Shown here: piece after piece, positions 1 to 11,374 of the stretch | Position numbering within the stretch: position 1 is the first letter of the stretch | Layout: every line of letters starts with the position of its first letter | Origin: Bostrychus sinensis | Lineage: Eukaryota > Chordata > Actinopteri > Gobiiformes > Eleotridae | Assembly (NCBI GenBank): GCA_020698575.1 | Contig: CM036243.1 | Location: 31,808,903 to 31,872,902 of the forward strand | Direction of reading: 5' to 3' | Length of the DNA: 64,000 bases | Position numbers and translations under genes: made by a program | The notes under the pieces: generated by a model | The model's input: the letters and a program-made list of their open reading frames with translations, nothing else | Databases searched by the model: none | What the model was told of the DNA's origin: nothing

Positions 1-229
1 TCTACCACAAACGATAGATTTCTGTGTTGAAAACCGTCAGCATCTGCCAAGTTTGGAGAAGCGGGCAGGGAATACAGTACACAAGTGGTTCCCAAAGTGG
101 GGTCCGGGGCCCCCTGGTGGGCCGTGAAGGAACTGCAGGGAGACCGCCAGAGGACGTCTATACTAAGTACATAAAAAATTTTTTTATTACAATTGGGTAC
201 TTATTTAAAAAATTTAAACTCTGAAGCTA

Positions 230-891
230 TTTTTAGCCATCAGTCTGTGATTTTTGTAGTATTATTTGTAGTATTTTGGTACTATTATTTGTTGTTATAT
301 TCAAAGTATTTTTGTACTATTATTTCTAGTTGTTGTATTAGTGTTTGTAGTATTTTTGTATTATTATCTGAATTATTTTGTAGTATTATTTGAAGTATTT
401 TTGTAGAATTATTGGTAGTATTATTTGTAGTATTTTCGTAGTATTATTTGTAGTTGTATTCAATGTAATTCTGTACTAATATTTCTAGTATCTCTAGTAG
501 TATTATTGTAGTATTTTTTAAGTATTTTTGTATTATTATCTGAATTATTTTGTAGTATTAAAGTAATTTGGTAGAATTATTGGTAGTATTAGTTGTAGTA
601 TGTTGGTAGTATTATTTGTAGTTGTAGTCAAAGTATTTTTTTACTATTATTTTTATTTTATTATTTTATTATTATTTTTTACTATTATTACTATTATTAT
701 CTAGTATCTATAGTAGTGCTTGTAGTATTATTGTAGTATTATTTGTAGTCTTTTTTAAGTATTTTTGTTGTTGTATTTGAAGCATTTGTACTATTATTTT
801 TAGTAGTTGTGGTAGTGTTTGTAGTAGTTTTGTATCATTATCTGAATTATTTTGTAGTATTATTTGTAGTATTTTGGTAGTATTATGTGTA
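230..891. repeat. degenerate GTAGTATTATTT tandem array
   Basis: Hundreds of bases consist of irregular repeats of GTAGTATT, GTAGTATTTTTG and GTAGTATTATTTG, with a period drifting between about 12 and 30 bases. The same motif resumes after the 900-1010 insertion as far as about 1060. No coding potential is seen. Confidence 0.8.
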
Positions 892-899
892 GTTGTATG

Positions 900-1010
900 C
901 AGGCCCATCGGCAGGGGTCAGAGGGGCCCACTTCTTGTAATTTTTATTAAAAGGAGGCCCATGTGAAGGCAATCTTACCCCAGGCCCCAGCAAGCCTGTC
1001 GACGGGCCTG
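900..1010. mobile_element. 111-bp hAT-type MITE with 8-bp target duplication
   Basis: The ends are inverted repeats: CAGGCCCATCGGCAGG on the left and CCTGTCGACGGGCCTG on the right, pairing at 14 of 16 positions. The flanks are GTTGTATG (892-899) and GTTGTATT (1011-1018), an 8-bp duplication with one mismatch, as expected for the hAT superfamily. It interrupts the GTAGTATT array, so it is younger than the array. It carries no coding sequence. Confidence 0.75.
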
Positions 1011-1320
1011 GTTGTATTTTTTTTCGTACTTTTGTAGCATTTTTAAAGTATTTTTGTGGTCGTAATTGAAGCAGCGGAGTCTTCCCACAGTTTGAGAAGC
1101 ACTGGAGTAAAGCATGAACTGCTGGATATTGTTTTTTTTAAACATTCAACTACTTTAATATCCCTCAAAATGAAAGGTCCACAGTAATTATTTACACAGC
1201 ACATGTGAAGTGGCCCAAATGTATGCTCAGATGGCTACATTTAGGAGCTTGTTCTGCTGTGAGCCAGGTTTTAGAGTTTAAAATGAGAAACATGACTAAA
1301 ATGTCTAATATTATTCTTTC

Positions 1321-1675
1321 CTTCAGGCTTTTTGAAAAAGTTTTGGACACATTTGCATTCGTATGTCACGTTTTATGACTTAAAATAATGCATATGTATG
1401 GAAATGTCTTCTGTTGGGGAGGTGTTAACTTTGACTTTGCAGAGAACGCTTGGATTAGGTGTGTGTTGCCCCCTGCTGGCAACAGTGGGGAAAGGACAGA
1501 GCATAAAATGGCTAAATAGCATGGTTAGTTGCAATGTGACAGTAGCAGAGGGGAGTTTAAGGCTGGAATGATCAGAATGAGTCGGTCGACGGTGTACGGG
1601 CACAGGAGAACTTCTTGGTTTTTAACTAAAGCTGTGAGCGTTTTCAGCTCTTGAGAAAGGAAAGGCCTCAGCATA
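1321..1675 (+). repeat. interspersed repeat family with CTCF-like motif, copy 1
   Basis: This sequence starts with CAGGCTTTTTGAAAAAGTTT and matches the copies at 16014-16395 (same orientation) and 58050-58412 (opposite orientation). All three carry GCCCCCTGCTGGC or a close variant, here at 1468-1480, which resembles the CTCF core read on the minus strand. The family name is unknown to me. Confidence 0.65.
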
Positions 1676-1679
1676 CAGG

Positions 1680-3434
1680 TTTACTCACAGATGTGTGAAT
1701 TAAAAAAGTAGATTTAGCAGCACAGGGGACCTTGGAATGCAATAATTTGGTTAAAGTACTGCTCTATGTGCAAATAATGTAAGAAAAAAAAGAAAAGAAC
1801 AGGACCTCTGCAGGAAAAGAGGAGCTCCAGGTTTTGCATTGTGAAATTTAAGACTTTTTAATGCCATCAAGAGTGAAATTTAATGCCAGCATCATCAGCA
1901 ACAGCACAATCTGTAATCTGTATGAATTTTACACAGAGGAATTATCCGTACTACTCTGAAACTCAAGGACTTTGTTTTAAAAGTTTAATACAGATGGAAA
2001 AAACGCCAGCGCTGCATTAAAAAATCATGAATAAATGAATCATGCATTTCAACGATAACATTTCTTCAATAAATATATTTTATTGTGGTGGTGACACTAT
2101 TTTTTGGAATATTCACATAACATTTTGACAAATTTTAAGAGCTAGATGAACAAAATTGAATACCTTGGCCTTGCTTTTGACGCAATGTCCACTTTTACTC
2201 CCATTATCAAAAACCATACAGTGTGTATAATGAGTGGTCATAGGTGCTCAAATCCATGATGAACAACCGCTCATTTTGGCACACCTCCTCCACGCAACGA
2301 CGTCCAAAACTAACTTTAAAGCCGAGTCGGTGCAGCGTCGCCGTCCCGTCCTTTATTGGAGCGGGCGCTGGAATGTAGCAGCTGTCTGTGCTGCTTGACT
2401 GACCGCTTTGTCTGTCCCAGCGGTCGGTCCGCCACTCACGCAGGACCTCCTAATCCACTAAAAAACATTCCACCAAGAAGACCCAAAATACTACATGAGC
2501 ACACCAAAAATCCTCCGCCGAATCATTTTGTTAGCGTTACTACGGGGCAGGTTATATCGGCTTTCCCCTCCATTTGGTTTAGAGGTTTGCCTTACTTTTA
2601 CTACTACTTTTCAAAGTTTGGAGTACAAAGTATTTTGAGTTTTGCTTTAAAATGGTGTGTGTTTTTGACACAGTAAAGTCCTTTAAAAACATCAGAATAA
2701 TGAAGAGAGAAGATTAAGACTCTTCTTCTGCACAAGTTTGTCAATTTTATTAGCAATCAGCACCGTTTTTTCAGCAAAATCCCTCACATTTAACACATTA
2801 ATGAGTTGTCGGGTCAAAATACTTCTACTTTTTTACTTGGAAGTACTTTGAGGCCTCATATTCTTCAGGTTACACTGTGTATACCTTTGGCTAAAGGTAA
2901 ACGCTCCAACTCTCAGGAAAAGAAAATAAGAAAATAAAAAAAGCTGCAACTGAGCATCTGGAAGTTTTAATGCATAAATTATCCGATGCCCTTTTTTTTT
3001 TTTTTAGCATGACGTTGGATTATTACTAATAGGACTGCTGGAATGTTAATCAATGGCATATGTTGACTCCGCTGTCTCTCTCTTTTTTTTTTTTCACGAT
3101 GTGTCCATCCAAAAGCCGTTCTCTGAGCGTGTTTCCTCTCAACGTGACAGTTTAATTCCTTTAATCCATCACTCACTTCCTCTCCTGCTCCCCGTATACT
3201 CTGGCACGCACGTTTCTCAGCGCATCAGAATTTATGTTTCTAATTGAAAAAAAAAAAACAAAATAACACAGGTAACGGTAGGTGGCTGCTCTGGGGAAGA
3301 ATGGAAGAATCAAAAGCGGGGAGAGTAAAAGATACATGCGTTGGAATGTAAATCTATGTCTGGAAGCTATTAGGGCAAAAAAAAAAAAAAAAGGCCCGTC
3401 TTGTCTTTCTGTCGCTGTTGCGGTGAGTGGAAGA

Positions 3435-3436
<2 letters not shown>
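1680..3436. other. intronic sequence, no gene seen; CpG-rich patch at 2290-2450
   Basis: Mostly unremarkable AT-rich sequence with poly-A and poly-T runs. A short CpG-rich patch lies at about 2290-2450. The stretch 2575-2850 has TTTACTACTAC and AAGTACTTTGAG fragments like those in a common teleost repeat. The short ORFs are not convincing. Confidence 0.4.

Positions 3437-3472
<36 letters not shown>
3437..3472. repeat. (CA)n microsatellite
   Basis: About 18 uninterrupted CA dinucleotides inside a moderately CpG-rich context. Confidence 0.97.
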
Positions 3473-3475
<3 letters not shown>

Positions 3476-3479
3476 ACGT

Positions 3480-3760
3480 ATAAGTAAAGGGCTAAAAAGT
3501 GCAGCGGCGTTAAATTGCGGAGAGGCCAAAATCAGACAGCGCTGATGCCTTCGTGAATTTATCCACGGTTTTCTGGGGTTAAACCCACTCCGCCGCCCGC
3601 CGGTGTCAGGGAGAGACGCACGTGGGAGCAACAAATGAGAAGAAGCTCTTTCCGCGTTTCCAAGTTCATCCCTCTGTCCGTGAACGCTCGCTGCCGTCGC
3701 TCGGGTCAGGCCTGGACACATGCTTTTCATTAGGACGGAGAGGGAGAGGGGAGTGTTTAT
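3480..3760. other. CpG-rich patch, possible weak regulatory region
   Basis: This interval is much richer in CpG than its surroundings (for example CGCCGCCCGCCGG near 3590 and several CG dinucleotides around 3680-3710). No TATA box, clear exon or recognisable protein is seen. It may be unmethylated regulatory DNA or chance composition. Confidence 0.3.
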
Positions 3761-3974
3761 TTTGCGCCTGTCAGTCAGTTTATAAGTATGGCTTTCACCT
3801 TATTACTCCAAGCAAGTCAGACAGCTTTATTTGTTATACTGTTACATATATTTTTGGTTGTTGGAGAGTTTTCTTGTAAATTAGCTAAAGTGCACACTTT
3901 TGGCTTTCGGCACTTTTTCCTGTTGTAAGCGCTGCCTTAACAAGGGACTCTTCCCGCTGTAGGATAAAGTTTCA

Positions 3975-4353
3975 ACTTATTTTAGTGAGACTAATACTAC
4001 TACTTCTATTACTTCTACTTCTACTAAACTTCATAAAGAGTGTGTACAAAACATTTATGTGCAGCAAATCTAAAAGTTTTTGGTAACACTTTAAAATAAC
4101 TCACACTTATAAGCATTGATAATTAGATGTAGAATAAATGAAGTTTCATCTCATTTTAGCAAGAGTACTACTACTACTACTATCACTACTACTACTACTA
4201 CTACTATTACTAAACTTCATAAAGTGTGTGTACAAACCTTTATGTCCAGCAAGTAAAAACCTTTTTGAGAATAACTCATATTAAGCATTACTATTAGATT
4301 TGTAAGCTGTAGAATAAATAAAGTTTTGTCTCATTTTAGCGCAACTACTATGA

Positions 4354-4388
<35 letters not shown>

Positions 4389-4712
4389 GTTACTACTACT
4401 ACTAAACTTCGTAAAGTCTGTATACAAGATATGTTTGTGCAGCAAATAAAAAAACTTTTTGGTAACACTTTGGAGTAACTCACACTATTAAGCATTAATT
4501 AGATTTGTAACCAGTTCATTTATGAGTTATTACAACATTTATAAACACCATTGAGTTATAAACATGGTTATTAACGTTTAATTCTTTAGTAACAAGCTCA
4601 TGCAAATCAAAGCAAAATTTGAAACATCACGGATTCATTCAGGATCTATACACAATTTATTCATTAGATTAATGTTAATTACACATTTATTAATGCTTTA
4701 TTACTGCTTAAT
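3975..4712. repeat. tandem array of a roughly 175-180 bp MITE-containing unit
   Basis: TCATTTTAGC or a close match recurs at about 3979, 4152 and 4331, giving spacings of 173 and 179 bp. Each unit has a (CTA)n stretch, TAAACTTCATAAAG, GTGTGTACAAA, TTATGTGCAGCAAAT and the MITE terminus GGTAACACTTT followed by AATAACTCAC. After the third unit the sequence continues into the body of that MITE (GAGTTATAAACATGGTTATTAA) to about 4712. It appears to be a MITE caught in a tandem duplication. Confidence 0.75.
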
Positions 4713-4799
4713 AACTGAGATACGCTTAAAAAAAAACTTTAATCTTTGGGGTTGCCGCAGCAAATTCTCTGAGTTGGGTATTTAAGTTGGTATAGGGTT

Positions 4800-4890
4800 T
4801 TTTGTTTTGGTGGGATGCCCTTCCTGACACAACCCCTCACCATTTACACCATTTATCCAGGCTTGGGACGGGCACAAAGAGTGGCTTATT
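4800..4890 (-). repeat. fragment of a dispersed teleost repeat (ATGCCCTTCCTG type)
   Basis: GGGATGCCCTTCCTGACAC followed by TTATCCAGGCTTGGGAC is typical of a very common dispersed teleost element. Only one end is present. Confidence 0.5.
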
Positions 4891-6356
4891 TATTTATTTA
4901 TTTATTATTTTGCTGCATTTAAAACAATCCTAATTCATTTACCTTTAAAACTGTGTTGGTTGTAAGTGTTGTTTGTTTTCAAGGAAGCTAATCTCCACCA
5001 TGTTTTTTAAATTTTTTCCAAATGAGAAAAAAAACAAACAAAAAAAACCCAAACAGCTTGAACTGAAAAAGGGTTAGAATTAGCGCAGTAGTGACACAAA
5101 GGCGGGCTCTGAAGTGAAATAAAAGGCTGATAGTGACAGAGGAGAAGTCACACTGCTGCTGCTCCACTCCTCAAAAAAACAAAAAACAAACAAAAAAACA
5201 ACAACAACCACACACCTCTAAGAAGAAGCTAGAAAATGGAGCTGCTGCTAATACGGGACAGAAAGCTAGACCAGTGCTAATATAGATAAGCCTCCGAAAA
5301 TATGACATTTTTGCACCAACATTTGAGAACCAATGGAGTTAACTATTGTCTGCAGAGTATTATTATGCTGTGTGCTCAGTTCTAAGGTCATATAAAGTTT
5401 GTTAAAGGCAATGATAATAAAAAAATTGCTGGCATAAATGTCAAAATTATGTCTAGCCGTCATAAAAGTCAATAAAAACTCACAAAATGCATATATGACT
5501 TGATATAAAGGCTTCGTCCGCTGACTTCACACCGATCGCCGCTGGGCACACGTTGGCCACTGACTGGACATAATCATCTTTTTTTTTTTACTTTTCTTTT
5601 TTTTTTTTTACACATGGCTACACTGTCCTGAGGCTGGACCTTCTTATACAGCAGCTGGGAGGTTTCATGAGTGACTGACCGGTTCTTCACGATAATTATT
5701 AACAATCCACTGCGCTTACACAGCAAAAACCAGAAACAAACACAACAGAGCTAATGCTAAATATGATCGACGGCTAAAATATTTCCATGCCATCATCGTG
5801 TGGAGAGTGTGTGTTCGAGAAGAGACAAATGAGTTCACGAGAGAGTGAAGGGTTTCCTACTGAAGACATGAACAGAACGAGTGGATTTGTCTAAAATGAG
5901 ACGTAGTAAGTGGCCCCTAATGGGGAGAAAGAGGGCCCTGACGCTTGATTGACAGATTGGCAGTCCGCTGATGAACTTGCCACTTGGTTTTCGCCTCACA
6001 GGTCTTCAACTCGACGACTGAGAAAACCATCACGAAGTATAACGAGTGCAGAGTTGAAACGTAAGCAGTTCTATGAGGAAGGTATAAAGTGTTTAGGAGA
6101 TTGGCAGGTCGTCGATGAACTTGCTTTTTGCAGTTTTTTTGGCATCCAAACGGGGGCCACGACCAAGAAAAGAAGATGCGTATAAAGACAGAAATACAAG
6201 AAGAAGAAATAGAAATGTATGATTAAAATTATTCTCAAATCTTTAACAGAACAGGTTTTGCCCCTCTGCCTCTTCCCTGCCACTTTCTCACCAAATCCAA
6301 CGATAAGAGGGCCCTGAGTCTGGCACCACACACATTTTTTACACAACCCATCACAC
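4891..6356. other. intronic sequence without recognisable genes
   Basis: Contains TTTA and poly-T runs near 4890-4910 and 5580-5610. A 144-bp-spaced direct repeat is present: AGATTGGCAG plus GATGAACTTGC occurs at 5954 and again at 6098. No coding exon is recognised. Confidence 0.4.
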
Positions 6357-6540
6357 ACAAACACACACACACACACATGCACGCACAATTTCACTGCAAA
6401 CACAAACGCTACACTCTGTTGTTTTTGTCAATGAGTTTACATCCAAGTCAGTGAATTCACACAATGAGAGCCAGTTGACAAGGGACAGAGCAATATCCCT
6501 GGAGCCAGGCACACGCACACACACACACACACACACATGC
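6357..6540. repeat. two (CA)n microsatellite blocks
   Basis: CA runs at about 6357-6380 and 6510-6540 generate long valine/cysteine ORFs on the minus strand that are artefacts of the repeat. Confidence 0.9.
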
Positions 6541-6879
6541 ACACACATGGACGCACACTGTGGCATAAGGTACAATAACCAGCAACAGCAGCAGCGACGG
6601 CAGCAGCAGCAGTAGTAATTGCTTTGATCCAATGAAAACCAAGTGATGCTCTCTGTACCTTGTCTGTGTGAGTAATCCAGTTTCGCCCGCTTTAAAGGGT
6701 TAACGCTCCGAAAAAACACATAGGATCCTTTCAGGCGCGCATGGAGACGCTTGAGCGAGGAGGGAGGAAGAAAAAAAAAAGCTTTAGTCTTATTTGCTTT
6801 AAAAAAAAAAAATCTTCTCCTTGTTGAGCTGCTTCTTCTTCTTGTTCTTCTTCTCCGTGCGCGGGACTCTGCCTCTTTC

Positions 6880-7620
6880 CCCACTTCTCAGATCCTTGCG
6901 CTTATGGAGAGATGGAGAGTTAGAAAAAAATATATAGAAAAACCCGACAAGGCGGCTTTGTTTCTCCTCTGCGTCAATTCCTTTTCCTCTTGCCTTCAGC
7001 GTGGATAAAACTCACAGTCTCGTCTTGGTTTTTGGAGGGGAATTGTGTCTCTTTCTCTCTCTCTCGTGCCGCACGCCGGAGTGGCTCGCCGTAGTGTATT
7101 GTGTGAGTGAATGTGCCGTGTCTTCGCTGGCTACTGCCGACTGTCGACTGCGCGCACCGTCTACCTCCCCTCTGCCTCTCTCTCTCTCTCTCTCTCTCGC
7201 TTTCTCTCCGCTCCTGGAAGTTTGGAGCGCTCTTGCTGGCTGAGCCCAAAGCAGGGGGCGGGGCTAGGGAGGCAGAGGGACGCGCGCGATTGGTCGACGT
7301 CTGGCCAAGGGAGGGAGGCAAGTGAGAGGTAGACTTTTGAGGGGAGAGAGGGAAAGGAGAAAGAAAAGGAAAGGAAAGGAGGAGGAGCGTTGTGGGTTTT
7401 GTTGCGTTTGGGATCCTGGAGGTGTGGAAGGAGGAGAAAGACTGAGGGAGGGGTGGGTGCTCCCTGAGATGACACACACGCAATACAACACGCACGCACA
7501 CACACTTTCCCACTGCATTCTTGCGCTCTGATCTCGCCGATTTCTTTTTCTCTTCCCACCGGCTGCAGCGTAAGTATTCATAGCACAGCGAGGACACCTT
7601 CCAGCAGCGCGCATGCAGAT
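6880..7620 (+). promoter_or_regulatory. CpG-island-like candidate promoter inside the tenm3 intron
   Basis: The interval is strikingly CpG-rich compared with the AT-rich intron, especially 7060-7160 and 7250-7310. It contains a GC box GGGGGCGGGGC (7254-7264), an inverted CCAAT box ATTGG (7289-7293), a TATATAG (6931-6937) and a (CT)n run at 7175-7199. On the plus strand it ends just before a near-consensus splice donor GTAAGTAT at 7570. This is compatible with a promoter and first non-coding exon of an antisense or nested transcript. A bidirectional or alternative tenm3 promoter is also possible. No convincing protein is encoded. Function is inferred from composition and motifs only. Confidence 0.4.
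7570..7577 (+). other. strong splice-donor-like site GTAAGTAT
   Basis: GTAAGTAT follows CTGCAGC directly at the downstream edge of the CpG-rich block. It could end a first exon beginning near 6960, about 25-30 bases after the TATATAG. The acceptor partner is not identified. Confidence 0.3.
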
Positions 7621-7914
7621 TCTCGCTGTTTCTGTTTCACTCTCTCTCTCGTAAACAGAGCGCTATAGGGTTTTTTATTTATTTATTTGATTTTATTTTG
7701 GTGGTGGCTCCGGAGTGGCCCGTCATTTTTGGTGAGTGTGACAGGGAGAGAGCCAGCTGTGTGTAAAACAAAGGTAAAGGGATGGATAGGGGCAAAACAA
7801 GGCAAAGGAAGAAGGAATAAAGAGAAAGTGTGCATTTAGGAGATACAGCAAAGTCTAAAACTGCTGGAGCTGTGCAATGTTGCAAACGGGACACTGATGT
7901 TTCAGAAAAGGAAG

Positions 7915-8870
7915 GTGTGTGCATAAGAAACAGTGCGACTTTGAACTATTTTATCAGGTAAAAACACAAAAAATCTATAGAACTCACACCATGAAGCATT
8001 GGTTAAGTAGTTAAGCATGAGTAACCAGTTATAACACATTACTTCAACATTGATAAACAACAGTGAGTTGTAAATATTGTTAATAATGTGTAATACTTGA
8101 GTCAATGCAAAATTATCTTATCAGTATCTCTAAACTATTTGTTCATCAAACTATTGTTAATTACATGTTTATTACTGCTTAAAAATGGTGTTAGTAAATC
8201 TATTGTTAAGGCGTGTGCATATTAAACAGTAGGAGTTTGAGCTATGTATCGAGTAAAATTCAATCTGGCAACATTTTAGAATAACTCACTATAAAGCATT
8301 AGTTAAGTGTTAGTTAAGGATTAAGAGCATTAAGAAACAGCATGGAGTTATAAACATTGTTATTAATGCTTAATACTTCATACAAATCAATGCAATGATT
8401 GCATGAGTCAGTGCACGATCTATAAATGTGTTGTTCTATTTGTTCATTCAAATATTGGTAATTACATATTTATTAATGCTTTATTACTGCTTAAAAGTGA
8501 TGAGTTATTCTAAAGTTTCCTATTTTTAAGGTGTGTGCATATTAAACAGTGTGAGTTTAAAGTAAAGTAAAATTCAATCTGGTAACACTAAAATAACTCA
8601 CACTATCAACCATTAGTTAAGTGTTAATAACCAGTTATTATTTACAACTTACTTCAACTTTAATAAACACCACTGAGGTATAAACATTCATCAATGCTTA
8701 ATACTCGAGTAATACGCTCATGCAAGTCAGTGCAAAATTATGTCAATACAGTATCTTTAAACTATTTATTTATTAAAATATTGTTACTTACATATTTATG
8801 AATGCTTTATTACTGCTTAACCATGGTGTTACTAAATCTATTTCATGCTATGTGTGTACACTGCACACAC
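7915..8870. repeat. tandem array of a roughly 300-320 bp MITE-derived unit, about three copies
   Basis: GTGTGCATAAGAAACAGTG (7917), GTGTGCATATTAAACAGT (8212 and 8532) and a decayed GTGTGTACACTGCACAC (8852) mark unit starts about 295-320 bp apart. Each unit contains the MITE body: AATAACTCAC, CATTAGTTAAG, GAGTTATAAACATT, TTACATATTTATTAATGC. It is the same MITE family as in the 3975-4712 array but with a different flanking segment amplified. Confidence 0.75.
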
Positions 8871-9032
8871 ATTTTTATAATATAATTTTGAAAAAAACAA
8901 ATGCATGTTTATTTGCGTTATGTATGGACATTTTATCTAAATTGGTGCTGTTATAGTAGTAATAATCTCTTTGTTGTCTGTGTCCTCCAACTTCTGTCTG
9001 AAATAAATACTGTATAATATGCACAAATAAAT

Positions 9033-9262
9033 GGTAACACTGTAATTAAGCCGTAATAAAGCATTTATAAATATGTAATTAATATATTTTTATATTTTTT
9101 ACAGATATTTTATAGCTACTGGATTGACACTGATGTTTATAATTTTGCGGCGGTTTACATGAGCGCATTACTCAAGAATAAAACATTAATAACAATGCTT
9201 AAAATTTAATAGTGTTACATACAAACTAACGCTTCATATTGTGAGCTATTCTAAAGTGTTAC
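9033..9262. mobile_element. MITE with GGTAACAC...GTGTTAC inverted ends
   Basis: Starts GGTAACACTGTAATTAAG and ends GAGCTATTCTAAAGTGTTAC, so its ends are inverted repeats of about 20 bases. The interior has TTACATGAGCGCATTACTCAAG and TTAATAACAATG. It is the most complete single copy of the family found at 14309, 26560, 30075, 45540, 49280 and 54501. Confidence 0.7.
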
Positions 9263-10399
9263 AAAATAATAATACTACTAATACAAATCATTTACCATGA
9301 ATACAGACCCCTATTCAATTGCCATAATGTCCAAGTAAAGAAAAATAAATGTACTGTAGCTTTGTAAACATACAATAACGATGATAAGTTTATGTTTGTA
9401 CCTCTTATTTCTATAAACCAAACTTTAACAAACACACAACGCTACATGACAAACGCAGTATTTTCTTTCCGTCCTATGTCTGTGTCTTTCCAGAGCGTTT
9501 TCTAAAACATCTTGATCCCACAGCGACGGAGCAATAACTCCAGCCCGGGAAGCAGCACTCACCCAAACATCTGCTGCCACTCCTCACTGCGTGCCCGGGG
9601 CGCACGAGCCGACCTGCGACTAACCTGACGGATGCCGGCGTTTTCAGGGCATTCAATTAGACGGAAATATGTGTCCTGCATACATTATCCACAGCGTGAA
9701 GTATAGCAGTAGCCTTTTATTTGTTATTTTTTTCAATAGTTAGTTTAATCTAGCCCCTAGCTAATGCAAAATGTCACCGCTCGTTTTGCAACTGGGAGAA
9801 AATGGCAAACACTTAAATTGAAAAATTGTATTTAGTAGGAAGCGGTAAGCGTGTGTGAGTGATATTTTTAGCTTTATATTATCCACAAAGGTAATCTGAC
9901 AAGCAGCGTTATATGGCTCTATAAGAAAAGTCATTAATTTCATATTTGCACGTCTCGAAAAATTGTGTACAAATCATAAAAAAACAAACTCTAATAACAA
10001 TTTAATAGGTTTGAGTAGAAAAGACAGTATCCTAATAAAGTTTTATCTCTTGTTCAAGCAGCCCTCCGAGGAATTCAACATAATGCACTTGAGTTATTTC
10101 TCCGCTCTGCATGAAAAAAGAAACGCAAAGGAAGTCTCAAAACGATAGAAGTCTGAATGTTTAATGCACTAATACAGATAATTTAAAGCAGAAGTATGTA
10201 TTAAACAGCTTCAGAGTCAGTGTGATGAATAAATACAGGCTGAATAAAGCCCCTTGGTTTATCGTGGCAAAAAAACAGCCTTGCCAGAATGGGAGCACCA
10301 ACCCAGTTTCCCCATTTAGTCATACTGTGTCCCAAAAGGCAGAGAGCACCTTTGTATGGATACGAGGAGGAGAAAATGAGTCATGCAGGGGCAGCGAGG
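9263..10399. other. intronic sequence; CpG-rich patch 9480-9650
   Basis: No gene is recognised. A compact CpG-rich patch occurs at about 9480-9650 (several CCCGGG-like and GCCGAC sites). The remainder is AT-rich unique-looking sequence. Confidence 0.35.
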
Positions 10400-10750
10400 G
10401 GAAGAAGCAAACTATTTGTACTTCGTTACTGTATTTAAGTAACTTTTTAAGGAGTAACTATTTTTCTGACGACTTTTTACTTTTACTCCTTACGTTTGAG
10501 CACAAATACCTGTACCTTTTACTTCTTACTTTGTCAGGACAGGCTCGTTACTTTTAACTGCTCCAAAATATCACCGGTACTTCTCCCAAATTAAAGGACC
10601 CTTAATGGTTTTTGTCCACTTAAAGCGCTTCAAGACTGCAGTACTAATAATGTTTTGCCCACAACCGCGCCATTATTATTGTGCGCAATGTGTATCACTG
10701 ACCAAATATCTGTACTTCTACTTAAGTACAGAATGCTAGTACTGTTGTTA
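10400..10750. repeat. teleost GTACTTCTACTTAAGTA repeat remnant
   Basis: TTTTTACTTTTACTCCTTACG, CAAATACCTGTACC and TGTACTTCTACTTAAGTAC are characteristic of a widespread teleost repeat whose other end (GAGGTGGGTAGTAATGAG) occurs separately near 20885. The ORF running through it is repeat-derived. Confidence 0.55.
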
Positions 10751-11130
10751 ACTCTGCGCAGGGGTCATGAGTTTTTAAAATAGGACTTTATTTCGAAATG
10801 TAGGCGGAGCTTCGGCGAGGAAAATGAGACCAAAACACAAGAGAAACGTTAAAGCTGTATAGTTCGGTTTGCTTACTATATAACTTCTATAGCACCCCCC
10901 CAACCGCACACACAACTAAAATAATAATACAAAAATAAAAATGAAATTAAATGTACTATGTCACAATGCTGGGGTTTCCATATATTTTCTAACATATTTT
11001 AAATGAAGTTTTAAATCACATCTTGGCATAGATCTTGCAAAACTTTGATACAGATTACAGCAACTTTTGCATGGGTTATGTGTGGGTAACTATTAAAATA
11101 CTTGCTCATTTAAATTAGCTGAGGTATGGT

Positions 11131-11374
11131 AGAATGTATTGTCCCCATCAGGAAATTTGTTCTCTGCATTTGACCCATGCTTCAATGCCGCTGGGGCAAC
11201 CTGGCAGAACAACCTCAGACTCTTCTCCAGATCTTGAGCCAGGATTTTAGTTAGGAGCACCTATTACTGGAGGATTAGCTTATTGTGCATGTTTTAGGTT
11301 GATGGGGGAAACCGGAGCACCCAGAAGAAAGCCACCCAGACACAGGGAGAACATGCAAACTTCACACAGAAAGG
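11131..11374 (+). repeat. dispersed retroelement-like repeat (CTCTGCATTTGACCCAT type), copy 1
   Basis: TTCTCTGCATTTGACCCAT, GGGGAAACCGGAGCACC and AGGGAGAACATGCAAAC form a well-known teleost dispersed repeat. It matches 40400-40735 closely. Probably derived from a non-LTR retrotransposon or an associated SINE. Confidence 0.7.

Larger units (their letters stand above)
82..1105. mobile_element. degenerate hAT-like composite element
   Basis: The left edge (AAGTGGTTCCCAAAGTGGGG) is the terminus of a common teleost hAT-type non-autonomous family that also occurs at 36941, 13127 and 15925. The right edge (CACAGTTTGAGAAGCACTGG) is a hAT-like inverted end. The interior is an AT-rich tandem array interrupted by a younger insertion at 900-1010. 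No clear target duplication remains, so the pairing of the two ends is an inference. Confidence 0.45.

Noticed and set aside
6974..7614. Overlapping ORFs of up to 207 codons on both strands of the CpG island
   Set aside because: GC-rich and CT-repeat composition removes stops. Residues are low-complexity with no domain and several frames are open at once.
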